Shown in pieces: positions 20,465 through 30,908 of a DNA stretch of 64,000 nucleotides. The stretch covers positions 1-64,000 of the forward strand of contig NZ_CANLZZ010000002.1 in the NCBI RefSeq assembly GCF_947495725.1, given 5' to 3'. The stretch's first letter is position 1. The number at the start of each line of letters is the position of its first letter. The notes beneath the pieces were generated by a model, which saw nothing but the letters and a program-made list of their open reading frames with translations, ran no database searches and had not been told where the DNA came from. The stretch is from an uncultured Lutibacter sp. (GTDB taxonomy: Bacteria > Bacteroidota > Bacteroidia > Flavobacteriales > Flavobacteriaceae). A program made the translations under genes and the position numbers.

Positions 20465-20920
20465 TTAAAAAATTAGGTTATTTTTTGATTTTAAACTGTT
20501 AGTTTCTATTTGGTATGAAGTTATAATTTGATCAATATTGTTTAATTTTTCAATTATATTCATTAAAAAATACTCATTACATCCCTCAATTTTTAACAAG
20601 AAATCAACTTTCTTTTTTTCAGGTATTAAATAGGAAGTTGTACTATAGTTGCCTCCAAATAATCCATCTGCATATTGTTCATTAATAACATTTAAGAATT
20701 TGTTATTAATTAGATAATAATTCATGAATGTTTTTTCATCTTTCCATTCAAATAGAGGAAATTCGGCATCCGAATCTTTAAAATCTAAACTCTCATTATA
20801 TCTTTTAAATTGAGAATTTAAATTTTTATTAATTAAATATGCCAATCTATAATCGTCTTCAGTTGAATGAATTCCAATTAATAAATAATCATCTTCCAAG
20901 TCAAACGTTAAATGTTGCAT
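20465..20920 (-). CDS. IPExxxVDY family protein
   Basis: 151 aa with LIPEKKKVDFLLKIEG. Confidence 0.75.
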   Translation of the reverse strand: MQHLTFDLEDDYLLIGIHSTEDDYRLAYLINKNLNSQFKRYNESLDFKDSDAEFPLFEWKDEKTFMNYYLINNKFLNVINEQYADGLFGGNYSTTSYLIPEKKKVDFLLKIEGCNEYFLMNIIEKLNNIDQIITSYQIETNSLKSKNNLIF

Positions 20921-21007
20921 ATATCGATGAAAATTAAAGTTGCAAAAATACTATTGTTTAATTACAGTAACTAATTATTTTACGAAATCGTATTCGATAA
21001 TACATTT

Positions 21008-21748
21008 CTAAATATTTGAAATCTCTTGTTGAAAAGAATAATAAGCCCTTTTTGCAGCCGTTTCTTCAGCTTTCTTTTTAGAAGTGGCTCTTCCCTTTGA
21101 AATTATTTTTCCATCTAAAAAGAGTTTAACACTAAAGTGTTTTAAAGTGTCTTTTCCGGTATCTTCATAAACTTCAAAAACAAAATCTTTTTTAACTTTT
21201 TGACACCACTCAATAAAAATACTTTTGTAGCTGGTTATTTTACCTTCAAGTTTTGGAACATCAACATAAGGGTAAATAACTCTTTTAAAAATAAATTTTT
21301 TACAATAATTATAACCTCTGTCTAGATAAATTGCGCCAATTAGTGCCTCAAAAATATTACCATGAATATTTTCTCCAAATTTAGATTTTGAAACATTACT
21401 GCGAACAAAACGAAATAAATCTAAATCTTTACCAAGTTCATTTAAGTGTTCTCGGCTAACAATTTTAGATCTCATTTGAGTTAAATAACCTTCGTCTCCA
21501 GATGGAACTTCTTGAAATAAGTACGATGCGATTACTGCACTAAGCATAGCATCTCCCAAAAATTCTAAACGTTCATAATTTATTGGAAGTCCAGTATTTT
21601 TGTCAAATTCTTTTATTGAACGATGAATAAATGCTTTTTTATAAAAATGTAAATTTTTTGGTTTAAAACCAATAATTTTTTTTAAATCAACATAAAATAC
21701 CTCATCCTTTTCAGAACGAGTTTCAATAATTTTTCGAATGAAGTTCAT
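21008..21748 (-). CDS. rnc: Ribonuclease III
   Basis: NYERLEFLGDAMLSAVIASYLF; GNIFEALIGAIYLDRGY; C-terminal dsRBD-like region. Confidence 0.97.
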   Translation of the reverse strand: MNFIRKIIETRSEKDEVFYVDLKKIIGFKPKNLHFYKKAFIHRSIKEFDKNTGLPINYERLEFLGDAMLSAVIASYLFQEVPSGDEGYLTQMRSKIVSREHLNELGKDLDLFRFVRSNVSKSKFGENIHGNIFEALIGAIYLDRGYNYCKKFIFKRVIYPYVDVPKLEGKITSYKSIFIEWCQKVKKDFVFEVYEDTGKDTLKHFSVKLFLDGKIISKGRATSKKKAEETAAKRAYYSFQQEISNI

Positions 21749-21757
21749 TCAGTTGTT

Positions 21758-23008
21758 TTATTCAAATTTTTTAAAGAGTACACAAGCATTGTGTCCTCCA
21801 AAGCCAAATGTGTTGCTCATTGCAACTTTTACATCACGTTTTTGTGCTTTGTTAAACGTGAAATTTAATTTACTGTCAATTTGATCGTCACTAGTAGAAT
21901 GATTTATTGTAGGAGGTACAATGCCATTTTTTATAGCTAAAATTGAAGCAATAGCTTCAATAGCTCCGGCAGCACCTAATAAGTGACCAGTCATTGACTT
22001 AGTTGAATTTATATTTAAGTTATAAGCGTGTTCGCCAAAAACTTCTAAAATTGCTTTCGATTCAGCTATATCTCCAAGTGGAGTAGAAGTACCGTGCATA
22101 TTAATTGCATCAATGTCTTCTGGTTTCATATTAGCATCTCTTAAACAATTTAACATTACATTTCTTGCGCCTAATCCTTCTGGATGAGGAGCAGTAATGT
22201 GGTGTGCGTCAGCCGAAAGACCTCCACCACCAACTTCTGCATATATTTTTGCTCCACGAGCTATTGCATGTTCGTATTCTTCTAAAATAAGAGCGCCTGC
22301 ACCTTCTCCTAAAACAAATCCATCGCGATCCTTATCAAAAGGTCTCGATGCAGTTGCCGGATCATCATTTCTTGTTGAAAGTGCTTGTAGTGCATTAAAA
22401 CCACCCATACCTGCTATTGCAACAGCTGCTTCCGAACCTCCGGTTACCATTACATCTGAATACCCTAAACGAATATAGTTTAAAGCATCTATTATAGCAT
22501 TAGATGATGATGCACATGCTGATACAGTTGCAAAGTTTGGTCCTCTAAATCCATATTTAATAGAAATTTGACCAGGTGCAATATCTGCAATCATTTTTGG
22601 GATAAAGAAAGGATTAAATCTTGGTGTTCCGTCACCATTGGCAAAATTGATACATTCGTTTTGGAAAGTTTCTAAACCTCCAATACCTGCACCCCAAATT
22701 ACACCAACCCTATCTTTATCAATGTTTTCTAAATCAAAATTGGCGTCGTTTATGGCTTCATCAGATGCTACCATAGCATATTGAGAAAACTTATCCATTT
22801 TACGAGCCTCTTTTCGGTCTATAAAATCTCGAACATCGAAATTTTTAACCTCGCAAGCAAAACGAGTTTTGAACTTGGATGCATCAAAATGTGTAATTGG
22901 AGCTGCCCCGCTAACACCGTTAACAAGCCCATTCCAATATTCTTCAATATTATTTCCTATTGGAGTCAATGCTCCAAGTCCAGTAACTACTACTCGTTTT
23001 AATTCCAT
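21758..23008 (-). CDS. fabF: Beta-ketoacyl-ACP synthase II
   Basis: RVVVTGLGALTPIGNN; SACASSSNAI; INMHGTSTPLGD; STKSMTGHLLGAAG. Confidence 0.98.
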   Translation of the reverse strand: MELKRVVVTGLGALTPIGNNIEEYWNGLVNGVSGAAPITHFDASKFKTRFACEVKNFDVRDFIDRKEARKMDKFSQYAMVASDEAINDANFDLENIDKDRVGVIWGAGIGGLETFQNECINFANGDGTPRFNPFFIPKMIADIAPGQISIKYGFRGPNFATVSACASSSNAIIDALNYIRLGYSDVMVTGGSEAAVAIAGMGGFNALQALSTRNDDPATASRPFDKDRDGFVLGEGAGALILEEYEHAIARGAKIYAEVGGGGLSADAHHITAPHPEGLGARNVMLNCLRDANMKPEDIDAINMHGTSTPLGDIAESKAILEVFGEHAYNLNINSTKSMTGHLLGAAGAIEAIASILAIKNGIVPPTINHSTSDDQIDSKLNFTFNKAQKRDVKVAMSNTFGFGGHNACVLFKKFE

Positions 23009-23015
23009 ATAAAGA

Positions 23016-23252
23016 TTACTTTTTAGCTTCTTCGATATAGCTAATTGCTTGACCTACAGTTCCAATGTTTTCTGCTTGATCGTCTGGTATTTGAATATCG
23101 AATTCTTTTTCAAATTCCATGATTAACTCAACAGTATCAAGTGAGTCTGCTCCTAAATCGTTAGTAAAGCTAGCTTCTGTTGTTACTTCATTTTCGTCAA
23201 CGCCTAATTTATCTACGATAATGGCCTTTACTCTTGATGCAATGTCTGACAT
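23016..23252 (-). CDS. acpP: Acyl carrier protein
   Basis: 78 aa with [17 protein letters not shown]. Confidence 0.98.
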   Translation of the reverse strand: MSDIASRVKAIIVDKLGVDENEVTTEASFTNDLGADSLDTVELIMEFEKEFDIQIPDDQAENIGTVGQAISYIEEAKK

Positions 23253-23283
23253 AATTTTTTAATTTTTAAATTTAATTACTCGG

Positions 23284-23311
23284 CAAAAATATAAAACTTT
23301 TATGAATTCAA
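23284..23311 (-). promoter_or_regulatory. Flavobacterial promoter of the acpP-fabF-rnc cluster
   Basis: On the minus strand TTG-N17-TATTTTTG, upstream of acpP. Confidence 0.7.
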
Positions 23312-23424
23312 AATCTTTTAAACCATAAAAGATGCTAAGCACGCATAATAAATATGTTTTTTTATCTTTTTTTAAGTAATTGTTGCTAATTATTTATTTT
23401 ATTTGTGAACAACAAGTTTTAATT

Positions 23425-23994
23425 ATGAATCGTATAGTAATACTGGCTTCAGGTTCTGGGTCAAATGCCGAGAACATTATAAAGTACTTTAATAATAATA
23501 AATCTGTTTCTGTTACTCAAGTGCTTTCTAACAAGAAAGATGCCAAAGTTTTAGAGCGTGCTAAAAGGTTAAAAATCAGCAATTCATATTTCAATAGAGA
23601 TGACTTTTCAAAGTCGGATAAAATATTAGAATTACTAAAAGAACATGCTGATTATGTAATTTTAGCAGGTTTTTTATGGAAAATTCCAGAATCAATTATT
23701 AATGCTTTTCCTAATAAAATAATTAATATTCATCCTGCACTTTTGCCAAAATTTGGAGGAAAAGGGATGTATGGAATGCATGTTCATAACGCAGTTGTAG
23801 AAAATGAAGAAAAAGAATCTGGTATAACAATTCATTATGTTAATGAAAATTATGATGAAGGTGCAATTATTTTTCAAGAAAAGTTTAAAGTTCTACCTTC
23901 AGATACTGCAGATGATGTAGCAAATAAAGTGCATAAATTGGAATATGAATATTTTCCTAAAGTTATAGAGCAAGTTATTTCAGAAAATGGCTAA
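23425..23994 (+). CDS. purN: Phosphoribosylglycinamide formyltransferase; likely start 23425
   Basis: MNRIVILASGSGSNAENI; INIHPALLPKFGGKGMYGMHVH. Confidence 0.95.
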   Translation: MNRIVILASGSGSNAENIIKYFNNNKSVSVTQVLSNKKDAKVLERAKRLKISNSYFNRDDFSKSDKILELLKEHADYVILAGFLWKIPESIINAFPNKIINIHPALLPKFGGKGMYGMHVHNAVVENEEKESGITIHYVNENYDEGAIIFQEKFKVLPSDTADDVANKVHKLEYEYFPKVIEQVISENG

Positions 23995-24619
23995 GAAAAA
24001 ATTCTATGTAATATGGAAAGGTGAAAAAACGGGTATTTTCAGTTCGTGGAATACTTGTAAAAAATATATTGCCAATTTTAAGGGTGCTCAATACAAATCT
24101 TTTGCATCAAAAAAGGATGCAGAGGAAGCATTTAAAGGTAAATATGAGGACTATAAAGGTAAAGATACCAAGAAAGTTCAGTTGTCTTCAGACGAGCTTA
24201 AAAAAATAGGTAATCCTTTATTTCCATCTTTAGCCGTAGATGCTGCGTGTTCTGGAAATCCAGGAAAAATGGAATACAGAGGAGTAGATGCTAAAACAAA
24301 AAAACAATTTTTTATTCAAGGTCCTTTTGAAGAAGGCACAAATAATATTGGTGAATTTTTAGCATTGGTGCATGGTTTGGGCTTTTTAAAACAGCGAAAT
24401 TTAAATATTCCCATATATTCCGACTCTCGAATTGCAATTAGTTGGGTTAAAAAAGGTCAATGTAGAACGAATTTACCTATTACATCTAAAAACAAGGAAT
24501 TGTTCGATTTTGTAAAACGCGCAGAGAAGTGGTTGAAAGAAAATACCTACACAACAAAAATATTAAAATGGGAAACTAAAGTTTGGGGTGAAATTCCGGC
24601 TGATTTTGGAAGAAAATAA
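23987..24619 (+). CDS. Viroplasmin/RNase H family ribonuclease H
   Basis: N-terminal KFYVIWKGEKTGIFSSWNTCKKYI..FKGAQYKSF; RNase H core VDAACSGNPGKMEYRGV; 8-nt overlap with purN. Confidence 0.9.
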   Translation: MAKKKFYVIWKGEKTGIFSSWNTCKKYIANFKGAQYKSFASKKDAEEAFKGKYEDYKGKDTKKVQLSSDELKKIGNPLFPSLAVDAACSGNPGKMEYRGVDAKTKKQFFIQGPFEEGTNNIGEFLALVHGLGFLKQRNLNIPIYSDSRIAISWVKKGQCRTNLPITSKNKELFDFVKRAEKWLKENTYTTKILKWETKVWGEIPADFGRK

Positions 24620-24640
24620 ATATTAAAAATTAACTTTTGG

Positions 24641-25054
24641 TTATTCAATGTTTAAGTTCAGTACTTTTTCTACAATTTCCTTTAGTTCTTTCGGTGGGTT
24701 ACCATGGTCAAATGTTTGTGATTCATAAACCTTTGATTTTAAATTAATATTAAGAGTGGCGTGCAAAGCCCCATCATATAATCTTTTATCTGAAGAGGGT
24801 TTAAACGAATTTATATCTTCTAGATTTAACTTATTTATTAAACGTTTAATTTCATTCCAATAAGTAGTAGGTGTTTCTCTTCTAATTTTATTCTCATTTT
24901 CATTTTTTTCTATAATTTTTGAGCTGATTTTAACTTGAATGGTTTTTCCACGTGTAGATGCATTGTATGTTATAATTATTTCATCTGAAACTTTTTGGCT
25001 AGAACATGAAATTGTTAATATGGTTGCTAAAATTAGAAAGTTTAAAGGTTTCAT
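24641..25054 (-). CDS. Hypothetical lipoprotein
   Basis: 137 aa; MKPLNFLILATILTISCSSQ lipobox. Confidence 0.65.
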   Translation of the reverse strand: MKPLNFLILATILTISCSSQKVSDEIIITYNASTRGKTIQVKISSKIIEKNENENKIRRETPTTYWNEIKRLINKLNLEDINSFKPSSDKRLYDGALHATLNINLKSKVYESQTFDHGNPPKELKEIVEKVLNLNIE

Positions 25055-25081
25055 TTATAATTAGTTTAAATTAAAAATACT

Positions 25082-25110
25082 AAAAAAAGGAGCTAATAGC
25101 TCCTTTTTTT
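25082..25110. terminator. Intrinsic terminator downstream of the metalloprotease
   Basis: AAAAAAAGGAGCTAATAGCTCCTTTTTTT. Confidence 0.85.
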
Positions 25111-25131
25111 AATCCCTAGTTTATATATTTT

Positions 25132-26193
25132 TTATTGTACAAAACTTTCTCTTGTTCCTCCTGTGGCAAATATTGCTCTCATTCTATCATTTTGACCTTC
25201 ACTAAACATATACATACAATTGTCATTAACATAGTCCATATAATTCATAGTCATATCATTAGATCTACAATTAACTGTTGGATAAGAAGGGCAACCATAG
25301 TTTGGTCCATCTGAACTTGGAGTATCCGATACAAAATCATCTTGTTTACATCTTCCGTCTCCCCAAATATGACGTAAATTTAACCAGTGACCAACTTCGT
25401 GAGTTGCTGTTCTACCGTGCCCATATTGTCCTCCGGCTGTATTTTCTCCAAAGAAATCAGATCCAATAACAACACCGTCTGTAGCTGGACTTCCTCCAGG
25501 AAATTGTGCGTACCCTAAAATTCCACCGCCTATTTCACAAACCCAAAAGTTTAATTTGTTGGCAGGATCTGAGGCATCAATTCCTCCTTGTTCAGAATCT
25601 TTCATTGCGTCATTAGTTCCCCAAGAACTTTTAGTTGATTCTTTTCTTATAACTTGATCTAATACAAACGTAATATCGGTATCGGCAACTAAACCAGCAA
25701 ATTCAGCTGGAACTTGAGATGTTAATGGATTATTGTTATTAAAATCTTCATTTAAAATTGCGATTTGAGAATTTATATGAGCTGCAGTTACTGGATGCGC
25801 AGGGTCTTCAAGAATGTTTACTACCACAGGAATTGTAATTGTTCCAGTATAAGGAGTAGGAGTTGTTCCTCCACCATTACCATTACCATTACCTGGTTTA
25901 GTTGGTTTCCCCTTAAAAGCAATATATGTTCTAGTATGTTTTTCTACATTATATAATTTTTTATACAATCCCGGATTTTCATTTAATTGCCTATTCAATA
26001 CTTTCATACTGTGGCATTTATCACCATGAGAACCTTGAGAGCTTTTAGCAGCAACATCATCATCAGTGTATACGTAAAAATCACTCATGTCAATTTCCGT
26101 TATTTCTTGGTTTGGAGATACTTCATCAGTATTATCTTGACAGGCTACTATTGCTAAGGCTAGAATTGCAAAAAATAAAATTAATTTTTTCAT
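25132..26193 (-). CDS. M43 (pappalysin-like) zinc metalloprotease lipoprotein
   Basis: HEVGHWLNLRHIWGD; Met-turn MTMNYMDY; lipobox IVAC. Confidence 0.93.
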   Translation of the reverse strand: MKKLILFFAILALAIVACQDNTDEVSPNQEITEIDMSDFYVYTDDDVAAKSSQGSHGDKCHSMKVLNRQLNENPGLYKKLYNVEKHTRTYIAFKGKPTKPGNGNGNGGGTTPTPYTGTITIPVVVNILEDPAHPVTAAHINSQIAILNEDFNNNNPLTSQVPAEFAGLVADTDITFVLDQVIRKESTKSSWGTNDAMKDSEQGGIDASDPANKLNFWVCEIGGGILGYAQFPGGSPATDGVVIGSDFFGENTAGGQYGHGRTATHEVGHWLNLRHIWGDGRCKQDDFVSDTPSSDGPNYGCPSYPTVNCRSNDMTMNYMDYVNDNCMYMFSEGQNDRMRAIFATGGTRESFVQ

Positions 26194-26273
26194 GTTAGTT
26201 TAAAAATTTTGTTAAAAAATTGATGTTTATCTTAAATAAGATGGTCGAATATATTAAAAAAATGTTAAAAAGC

Positions 26274-26302
26274 ATCTATTTGATAATTATTATCAAATAG
26301 AT
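26274..26302. promoter_or_regulatory. 29-bp palindrome containing a perfect 7-1-7 Fur-box-like sequence (may also act as the sufS terminator)
   Basis: ATCTATTTGATAA-TTA-TTATCAAATAGAT; the core TGATAATTATTATCA equals TGATAATnATTATCA. Confidence 0.6.
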
Positions 26303-26364
26303 ATTAAAGAAAAAATGAAAAAACTTACTTATGAAAGGGAAAACCGTAATTGATTAAATAAAAG

Positions 26365-27579
26365 TTAACTCAACATTGTTTTTGCTTTTATCAAAGCGTC
26401 ATATAAAATATCAATTTCCTCAAAAGTGTTGTAGAAAGCAAATGAAGCTCTAACTGTACCAGGAATGTTATAAAATGCCATAATTGGTTGCGCACAATGG
26501 TGACCTGTTCTTACAGCAATTCCTAATTTATCTATAATACTTCCAATATCAAAAGGATGAATATCTCCTATGTTAAATGAAATTACTGCAGTTTTATTTT
26601 TAGCGGTACCATAAATTTTTAAGCCTTCAATTTGCAATAATTTTTTAGTGGCATATTTTAATAACTCATTTTCATAAGCTTCAATTTCATCAAAACCAAT
26701 ACTATTCATATAGTCAATGGCAGTTCCAAAAGCAATTCCTCCCGCTATATTAGGTGTTCCTGCTTCAAATTTATGAGGTAAATCGGCGTATGTTGTTTTT
26801 TCAAAGGTTACTTGTTTTATCATTTCACCACCACCTTGATATGGAGGTAACTTATTTAACCATTCTTCTTTTCCATACAATATACCTACACCTGTAGGAC
26901 CGCATAATTTATGAGCAGATGCCACATAAAAATCGACATCTAAAGCCTGAACATCAGGTTTAATATGTGGACAGCTTTGAGCGCCATCAATTAATACTGC
27001 TGCTCCAAATTTATGCGCTTTATTAATAATTTCTTGTATTGGGTTTATGGTTCCTAAAGCATTTGAAACATGATTTACAAATACTAGTTTTGTTTTATTT
27101 GAAAGAAGTTGGTCATATTTATCCATTAATAACTCTCCTTCAAAATTCATTGGAATTACTTTTAATATAGCTCCAGTGCGTTCGCATAACATTTGCCAAG
27201 GAACTATGTTAGAGTGATGTTCCATTGTTGAAACAATAATTTCATCTCCTTCTTTTAAAAGGGAAGTAAATCCTGTTGCTACAATATTAATACTGTGTGT
27301 TGTGCCAGCTGTTAGTATAATTTCGTAGCTGTTTTTAGCGTTGAAATGATGTTGTAATTTTATACGTGCTTCTTCATAAGCGTCAGTTGCAAGCTGACTT
27401 AAAGTATGAACACCTCTATGAATATTTGAATTTATAGTTGAGTAGTAATTTACAATGCTGTCAATTACAATCTGAGGTTTTTGACTTGTAGCGGCATTAT
27501 CTAAATAAACGAGTGGTTTTCCATTAACTTTTTCTTTTAAAATTGGAAAATCGGCTCGAATTTTTTCAATATCAATCAT
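26365..27579 (-). CDS. sufS: SufS family cysteine desulfurase
   Basis: VYLDNAATSQKPQ; DGAQSCPH; SAHKLCGPTGVGILYGK; RTGHHCAQP. Confidence 0.97.
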   Translation of the reverse strand: MIDIEKIRADFPILKEKVNGKPLVYLDNAATSQKPQIVIDSIVNYYSTINSNIHRGVHTLSQLATDAYEEARIKLQHHFNAKNSYEIILTAGTTHSINIVATGFTSLLKEGDEIIVSTMEHHSNIVPWQMLCERTGAILKVIPMNFEGELLMDKYDQLLSNKTKLVFVNHVSNALGTINPIQEIINKAHKFGAAVLIDGAQSCPHIKPDVQALDVDFYVASAHKLCGPTGVGILYGKEEWLNKLPPYQGGGEMIKQVTFEKTTYADLPHKFEAGTPNIAGGIAFGTAIDYMNSIGFDEIEAYENELLKYATKKLLQIEGLKIYGTAKNKTAVISFNIGDIHPFDIGSIIDKLGIAVRTGHHCAQPIMAFYNIPGTVRASFAFYNTFEEIDILYDALIKAKTMLS

Positions 27580-27659
27580 ATGTGCTTTTTAGAATCATTC
27601 TAAATACAAAATTACAAAATTGAGATTATTAAATACTTCTAAATAAGTAAAAGTTAATT

Positions 27660-28781
27660 TTAAGTGGTTTTTTTATAACTTAAAACGGCTAATCCGTTCA
27701 TAGCAATGGCATAAATTAGTGTTTTTGTTAATTGTGGTAAAATTTCATTAAAACCTGCGCCTTTTAACATTACCATACGCATTACTTCAACAAAATATTT
27801 TATAGGATTTAATTCTGTAATTAATTGCGCCCAATTTGGCATACTTTCAATAGGTGTAAAAAGACCACTCATTAAAATAAAAATTACCATAAAAAACCAC
27901 GAAATAAACATTGCTTGTTGTTGTGTATCTGTAAAGTTTGAAATAAATAATCCTATTCCTAAAATTACTAAAATATAAATGGAAGTGTATAAATACATTA
28001 ATAATAAACTACCAACAATAGGTACATTAAAAAGTAATTTAGCAATTAATAAACCGACAGATAAAAGCACTAATCCCAGTAACCAAAATGGAAATAATTT
28101 ACCAATAATTAATTCGTGTTTTTTAATTGGAGTAACGTTTATTTGTTCTAAAGTGCCTATTTCTTTTTCTCTAACAATGTTCATTCCAGATAGGAAAAGC
28201 GTAATCATTGTTACTAATAAAACTAAAATTCCAGGCACCATAAAAGTTTTATAATTTAATGTTTTATTGAACCAAAAAGAAGGTATGCTTGTTATGTTTT
28301 GGTATTTTATAGATGTGTTTGAGGGTTGAATTAAATTTGATTGTGCATTTTTATTAAATGATTGCAATATTTGATTAATATACACATTTGTAACGCCAGC
28401 TGCAGCGCCATCAATAGCATTTATGGTTACACCTACGTCTGTTTTTTTATCTTTTAGTAAATTGCGTTCAAAGTTTGAAGGAATTTCTAAAATTACATCA
28501 ACATCACCTTTTAGCATTGCTGAATTTGCTATTTTGTTTGAAGGATATTTGGCAAGTACATTAAAATATGTTGAAGCATCAAATTTTGAGATAAGCTCTC
28601 TAGAAAATGAAGAATTATCAGTATCTATATAAGAGAATTTAATGTTTTTAACTTCAAACGTAGCTGCATTTGAAAGAATTACTAGTTGGACTATTGGTAG
28701 CACAAATATAATAGGAAGCATTCCTTTATTTCTAAAGATTTGTCTAAATTCCTTTTGAATTATGTATAGAATTGTATTCAT
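27660..28781 (-). CDS. ABC-2 type transporter permease
   Basis: IIQKEFRQIFRNKGMLPIIFVLPIVQL; LFTPIESMPNWAQ. Confidence 0.93.
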   Translation of the reverse strand: MNTILYIIQKEFRQIFRNKGMLPIIFVLPIVQLVILSNAATFEVKNIKFSYIDTDNSSFSRELISKFDASTYFNVLAKYPSNKIANSAMLKGDVDVILEIPSNFERNLLKDKKTDVGVTINAIDGAAAGVTNVYINQILQSFNKNAQSNLIQPSNTSIKYQNITSIPSFWFNKTLNYKTFMVPGILVLLVTMITLFLSGMNIVREKEIGTLEQINVTPIKKHELIIGKLFPFWLLGLVLLSVGLLIAKLLFNVPIVGSLLLMYLYTSIYILVILGIGLFISNFTDTQQQAMFISWFFMVIFILMSGLFTPIESMPNWAQLITELNPIKYFVEVMRMVMLKGAGFNEILPQLTKTLIYAIAMNGLAVLSYKKTT

Positions 28782-28805
28782 TTTTTAATTTTCTTGCTAA
28801 CTAAA

Positions 28806-29948
28806 TTATTCCAATCTAATTTTATATTTTTTAATACTAACTACAATAAAAAACAGTGTCATTGCAACTAAAATGAGTGTTTCTTTCCAAATAAAAGTGA
28901 GTCCAATTCCTTTTAACATTATTCCTTTTATAATTATAATAAACCATTTTGCAGGAATAATATTACTTAAAATTTGAAGCGGTACAGGCATACTTGTAAT
29001 TGGAAAAATAAACCCCGAAAGTAAAATTACAGGCAGCATTAAAGCCATTAAAGAAATCATCATTGCGGTTTGTTGTGTTGCTGAAACTGTTGAAATTAAA
29101 ATTCCTAAAGACAAGGATGTAATTATAAATAAAATACTTTCGGCACCTAGCAAAAACAAACTTCCTTCTACTGGCATTTTAAAAACAAACATGCTTAGTA
29201 CAATAATTACAATTGCATTTATAATGGATAAGAAAATATATGGAACCACTTTACCAATAATAACCTGAAATGGTTTTAATGGCGAAACCAATAGAATTTC
29301 CATAGTGCCTAATTCTTTTTCTCGCGTTATTGAAATGGAAGTCATCATGGCCGAAACTAACATTAAAATAATAGTCATAACCCCTGGAACAAACATAAAA
29401 ACACTTTTTAATTCCTGATTGTAAACCATACGTGTTTTTGGTACAATTTGGTAAGCTAATTTTATATTTTTGTTATTGGTTTTTGAATAGTTTTGTAAAA
29501 TTGCGCTCACATAATTACTTATTGTATTTGCTGTATTTGGATCTGTGGCATCTGTTATTATTTGAACTGTAGCGTTATTTTCTGTAATTAATTTTTTACT
29601 AAAATCAGTTTCAAAATTTAAAACAGCTTTTACTTTACCTTTTTTAAATATAGCTTCTATTTCATTTTCATTTTGAATAAAATCTTCTACACTAAAATAC
29701 TTTGAAGAAGCTATTTTATTTATAATTTCTTCTGTTTTTGTATCTTTTGAATTATTTAAAATAGCAATATCTACATTATTAATTTCATTTGTAATTGCAA
29801 AACCAAAAAGCATTATTTGTACTATTGGCATTCCAAATAAAATGAATAATGAGCGTTTATCTCTAAAGATATGGTAAAACTCTTTTTCTATAAATCCTAT
29901 AAATCGTTTCATATATATTGTTGTTAAAAAGAGGAGCGATTGCCACAA
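28806..29948 (-). CDS. ABC-2 type transporter permease
   Basis: FIEKEFYHIFRDKRSLFILFGMPIVQIMLFG; SGFIFPITSMP; likely start at the internal Met (MKRFIGF). Confidence 0.93.
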   Translation of the reverse strand: MWQSLLFLTTIYMKRFIGFIEKEFYHIFRDKRSLFILFGMPIVQIMLFGFAITNEINNVDIAILNNSKDTKTEEIINKIASSKYFSVEDFIQNENEIEAIFKKGKVKAVLNFETDFSKKLITENNATVQIITDATDPNTANTISNYVSAILQNYSKTNNKNIKLAYQIVPKTRMVYNQELKSVFMFVPGVMTIILMLVSAMMTSISITREKELGTMEILLVSPLKPFQVIIGKVVPYIFLSIINAIVIIVLSMFVFKMPVEGSLFLLGAESILFIITSLSLGILISTVSATQQTAMMISLMALMLPVILLSGFIFPITSMPVPLQILSNIIPAKWFIIIIKGIMLKGIGLTFIWKETLILVAMTLFFIVVSIKKYKIRLE

Positions 29949-30055
29949 TTTTGTGACTAAAATTTTGTAATCACAGTTAATTTTTCATTATTAATTGTGA
30001 TTAAGTTTTGCTCTTCTGATTTCTAACTTTTTTCCATTTATTGTCTAACTATTTT

Positions 30056-30784
30056 TTAACCTCTAGCTAATTTTAAAAACACATCATTCATACTTTTAGC
30101 TTTGTATTTTTCTTTAAGATTTTTTGGAGTATCTAATGCTTCAATTTTACCATTAACCATAATTGAAACTCTGTCGCAATATTCTGCCTCATCCATATAA
30201 TGCGTTGTTACAAAAATTGTAGTTCCTTGGTTGGCTGTTTTATAAATCATTTCCCAAAATTGGCGTCGTGTAATTGGATCTACGCCACCAGTGGGTTCGT
30301 CTAAAAAAACAATTTTAGGGTTGTGTAGCAAAGCAACTGAAAAAGCTATTTTTTGTTTCCAACCTAATGGCAGTGAACTTACCAGATTATTTACAATTTC
30401 CTGTAAACCTAATTCTTCAACTAACAGCTGTCTTTTTTCATTAATCTGTTTGCGAGTTAAGCCGTAAATTCCTCCAAAAAAAGTAATATTTTCTTTAACA
30501 GTTAAATCATCATATAAGGCAAATTTTTGACTCATATATCCTATGTTTTTTTTAATACTGTTAGGGTTTTTATATACATTAAAACTTGCAACTTCTGCCT
30601 CTCCTGAAGTTGGATTAGAAATACCAATCAACATTTTCATTGCGGTTGTTTTTCCTGCACCATTGGCACCTAAAAAACCAAAAATTTCCCCTTTTTTAAC
30701 TTCAAAAGAAATTGCATTTACTGCGGTAAAATCACCAAATTGTTTGGTTAAATTTTCAACTTTTATTACAGTTTCTTCTTTCAT
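30056..30784 (-). CDS. ABC transporter ATP-binding protein
   Basis: GFLGANGAGKTTAMKMLIG; LDEPTGGVDP. Confidence 0.96.
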   Translation of the reverse strand: MKEETVIKVENLTKQFGDFTAVNAISFEVKKGEIFGFLGANGAGKTTAMKMLIGISNPTSGEAEVASFNVYKNPNSIKKNIGYMSQKFALYDDLTVKENITFFGGIYGLTRKQINEKRQLLVEELGLQEIVNNLVSSLPLGWKQKIAFSVALLHNPKIVFLDEPTGGVDPITRRQFWEMIYKTANQGTTIFVTTHYMDEAEYCDRVSIMVNGKIEALDTPKNLKEKYKAKSMNDVFLKLARG

Positions 30785-30803
30785 TTATTTTATTATTAAA
30801 TCC

Positions 30804-30882
30804 GTTATTCCGAACTTGATTCGGAATTTTATTGTGTTGATTTTCAATTATTATAAGAACCTGAAACAAGTTCAGGTTGACG
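30804..30882. repeat. Second-family palindromic repeat between two ABC ATPase genes
   Basis: GTTATTCCGAACTTGATTCGG...CCTGAAACAAGTTCAGGTTGACG; imperfect outer arms plus local hairpins TTCCGAACTTGATTCGGAA and CCTGAAACAAGTTCAGG. Confidence 0.8.
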
Positions 30883-30908
30883 AAAATTAACCATTATATT
30901 AGTTTAAC

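Noticed and set aside
22197-22478. 93-aa ORF antisense to fabF
   Set aside because: Embedded within a conserved gene; typical chance ORF.
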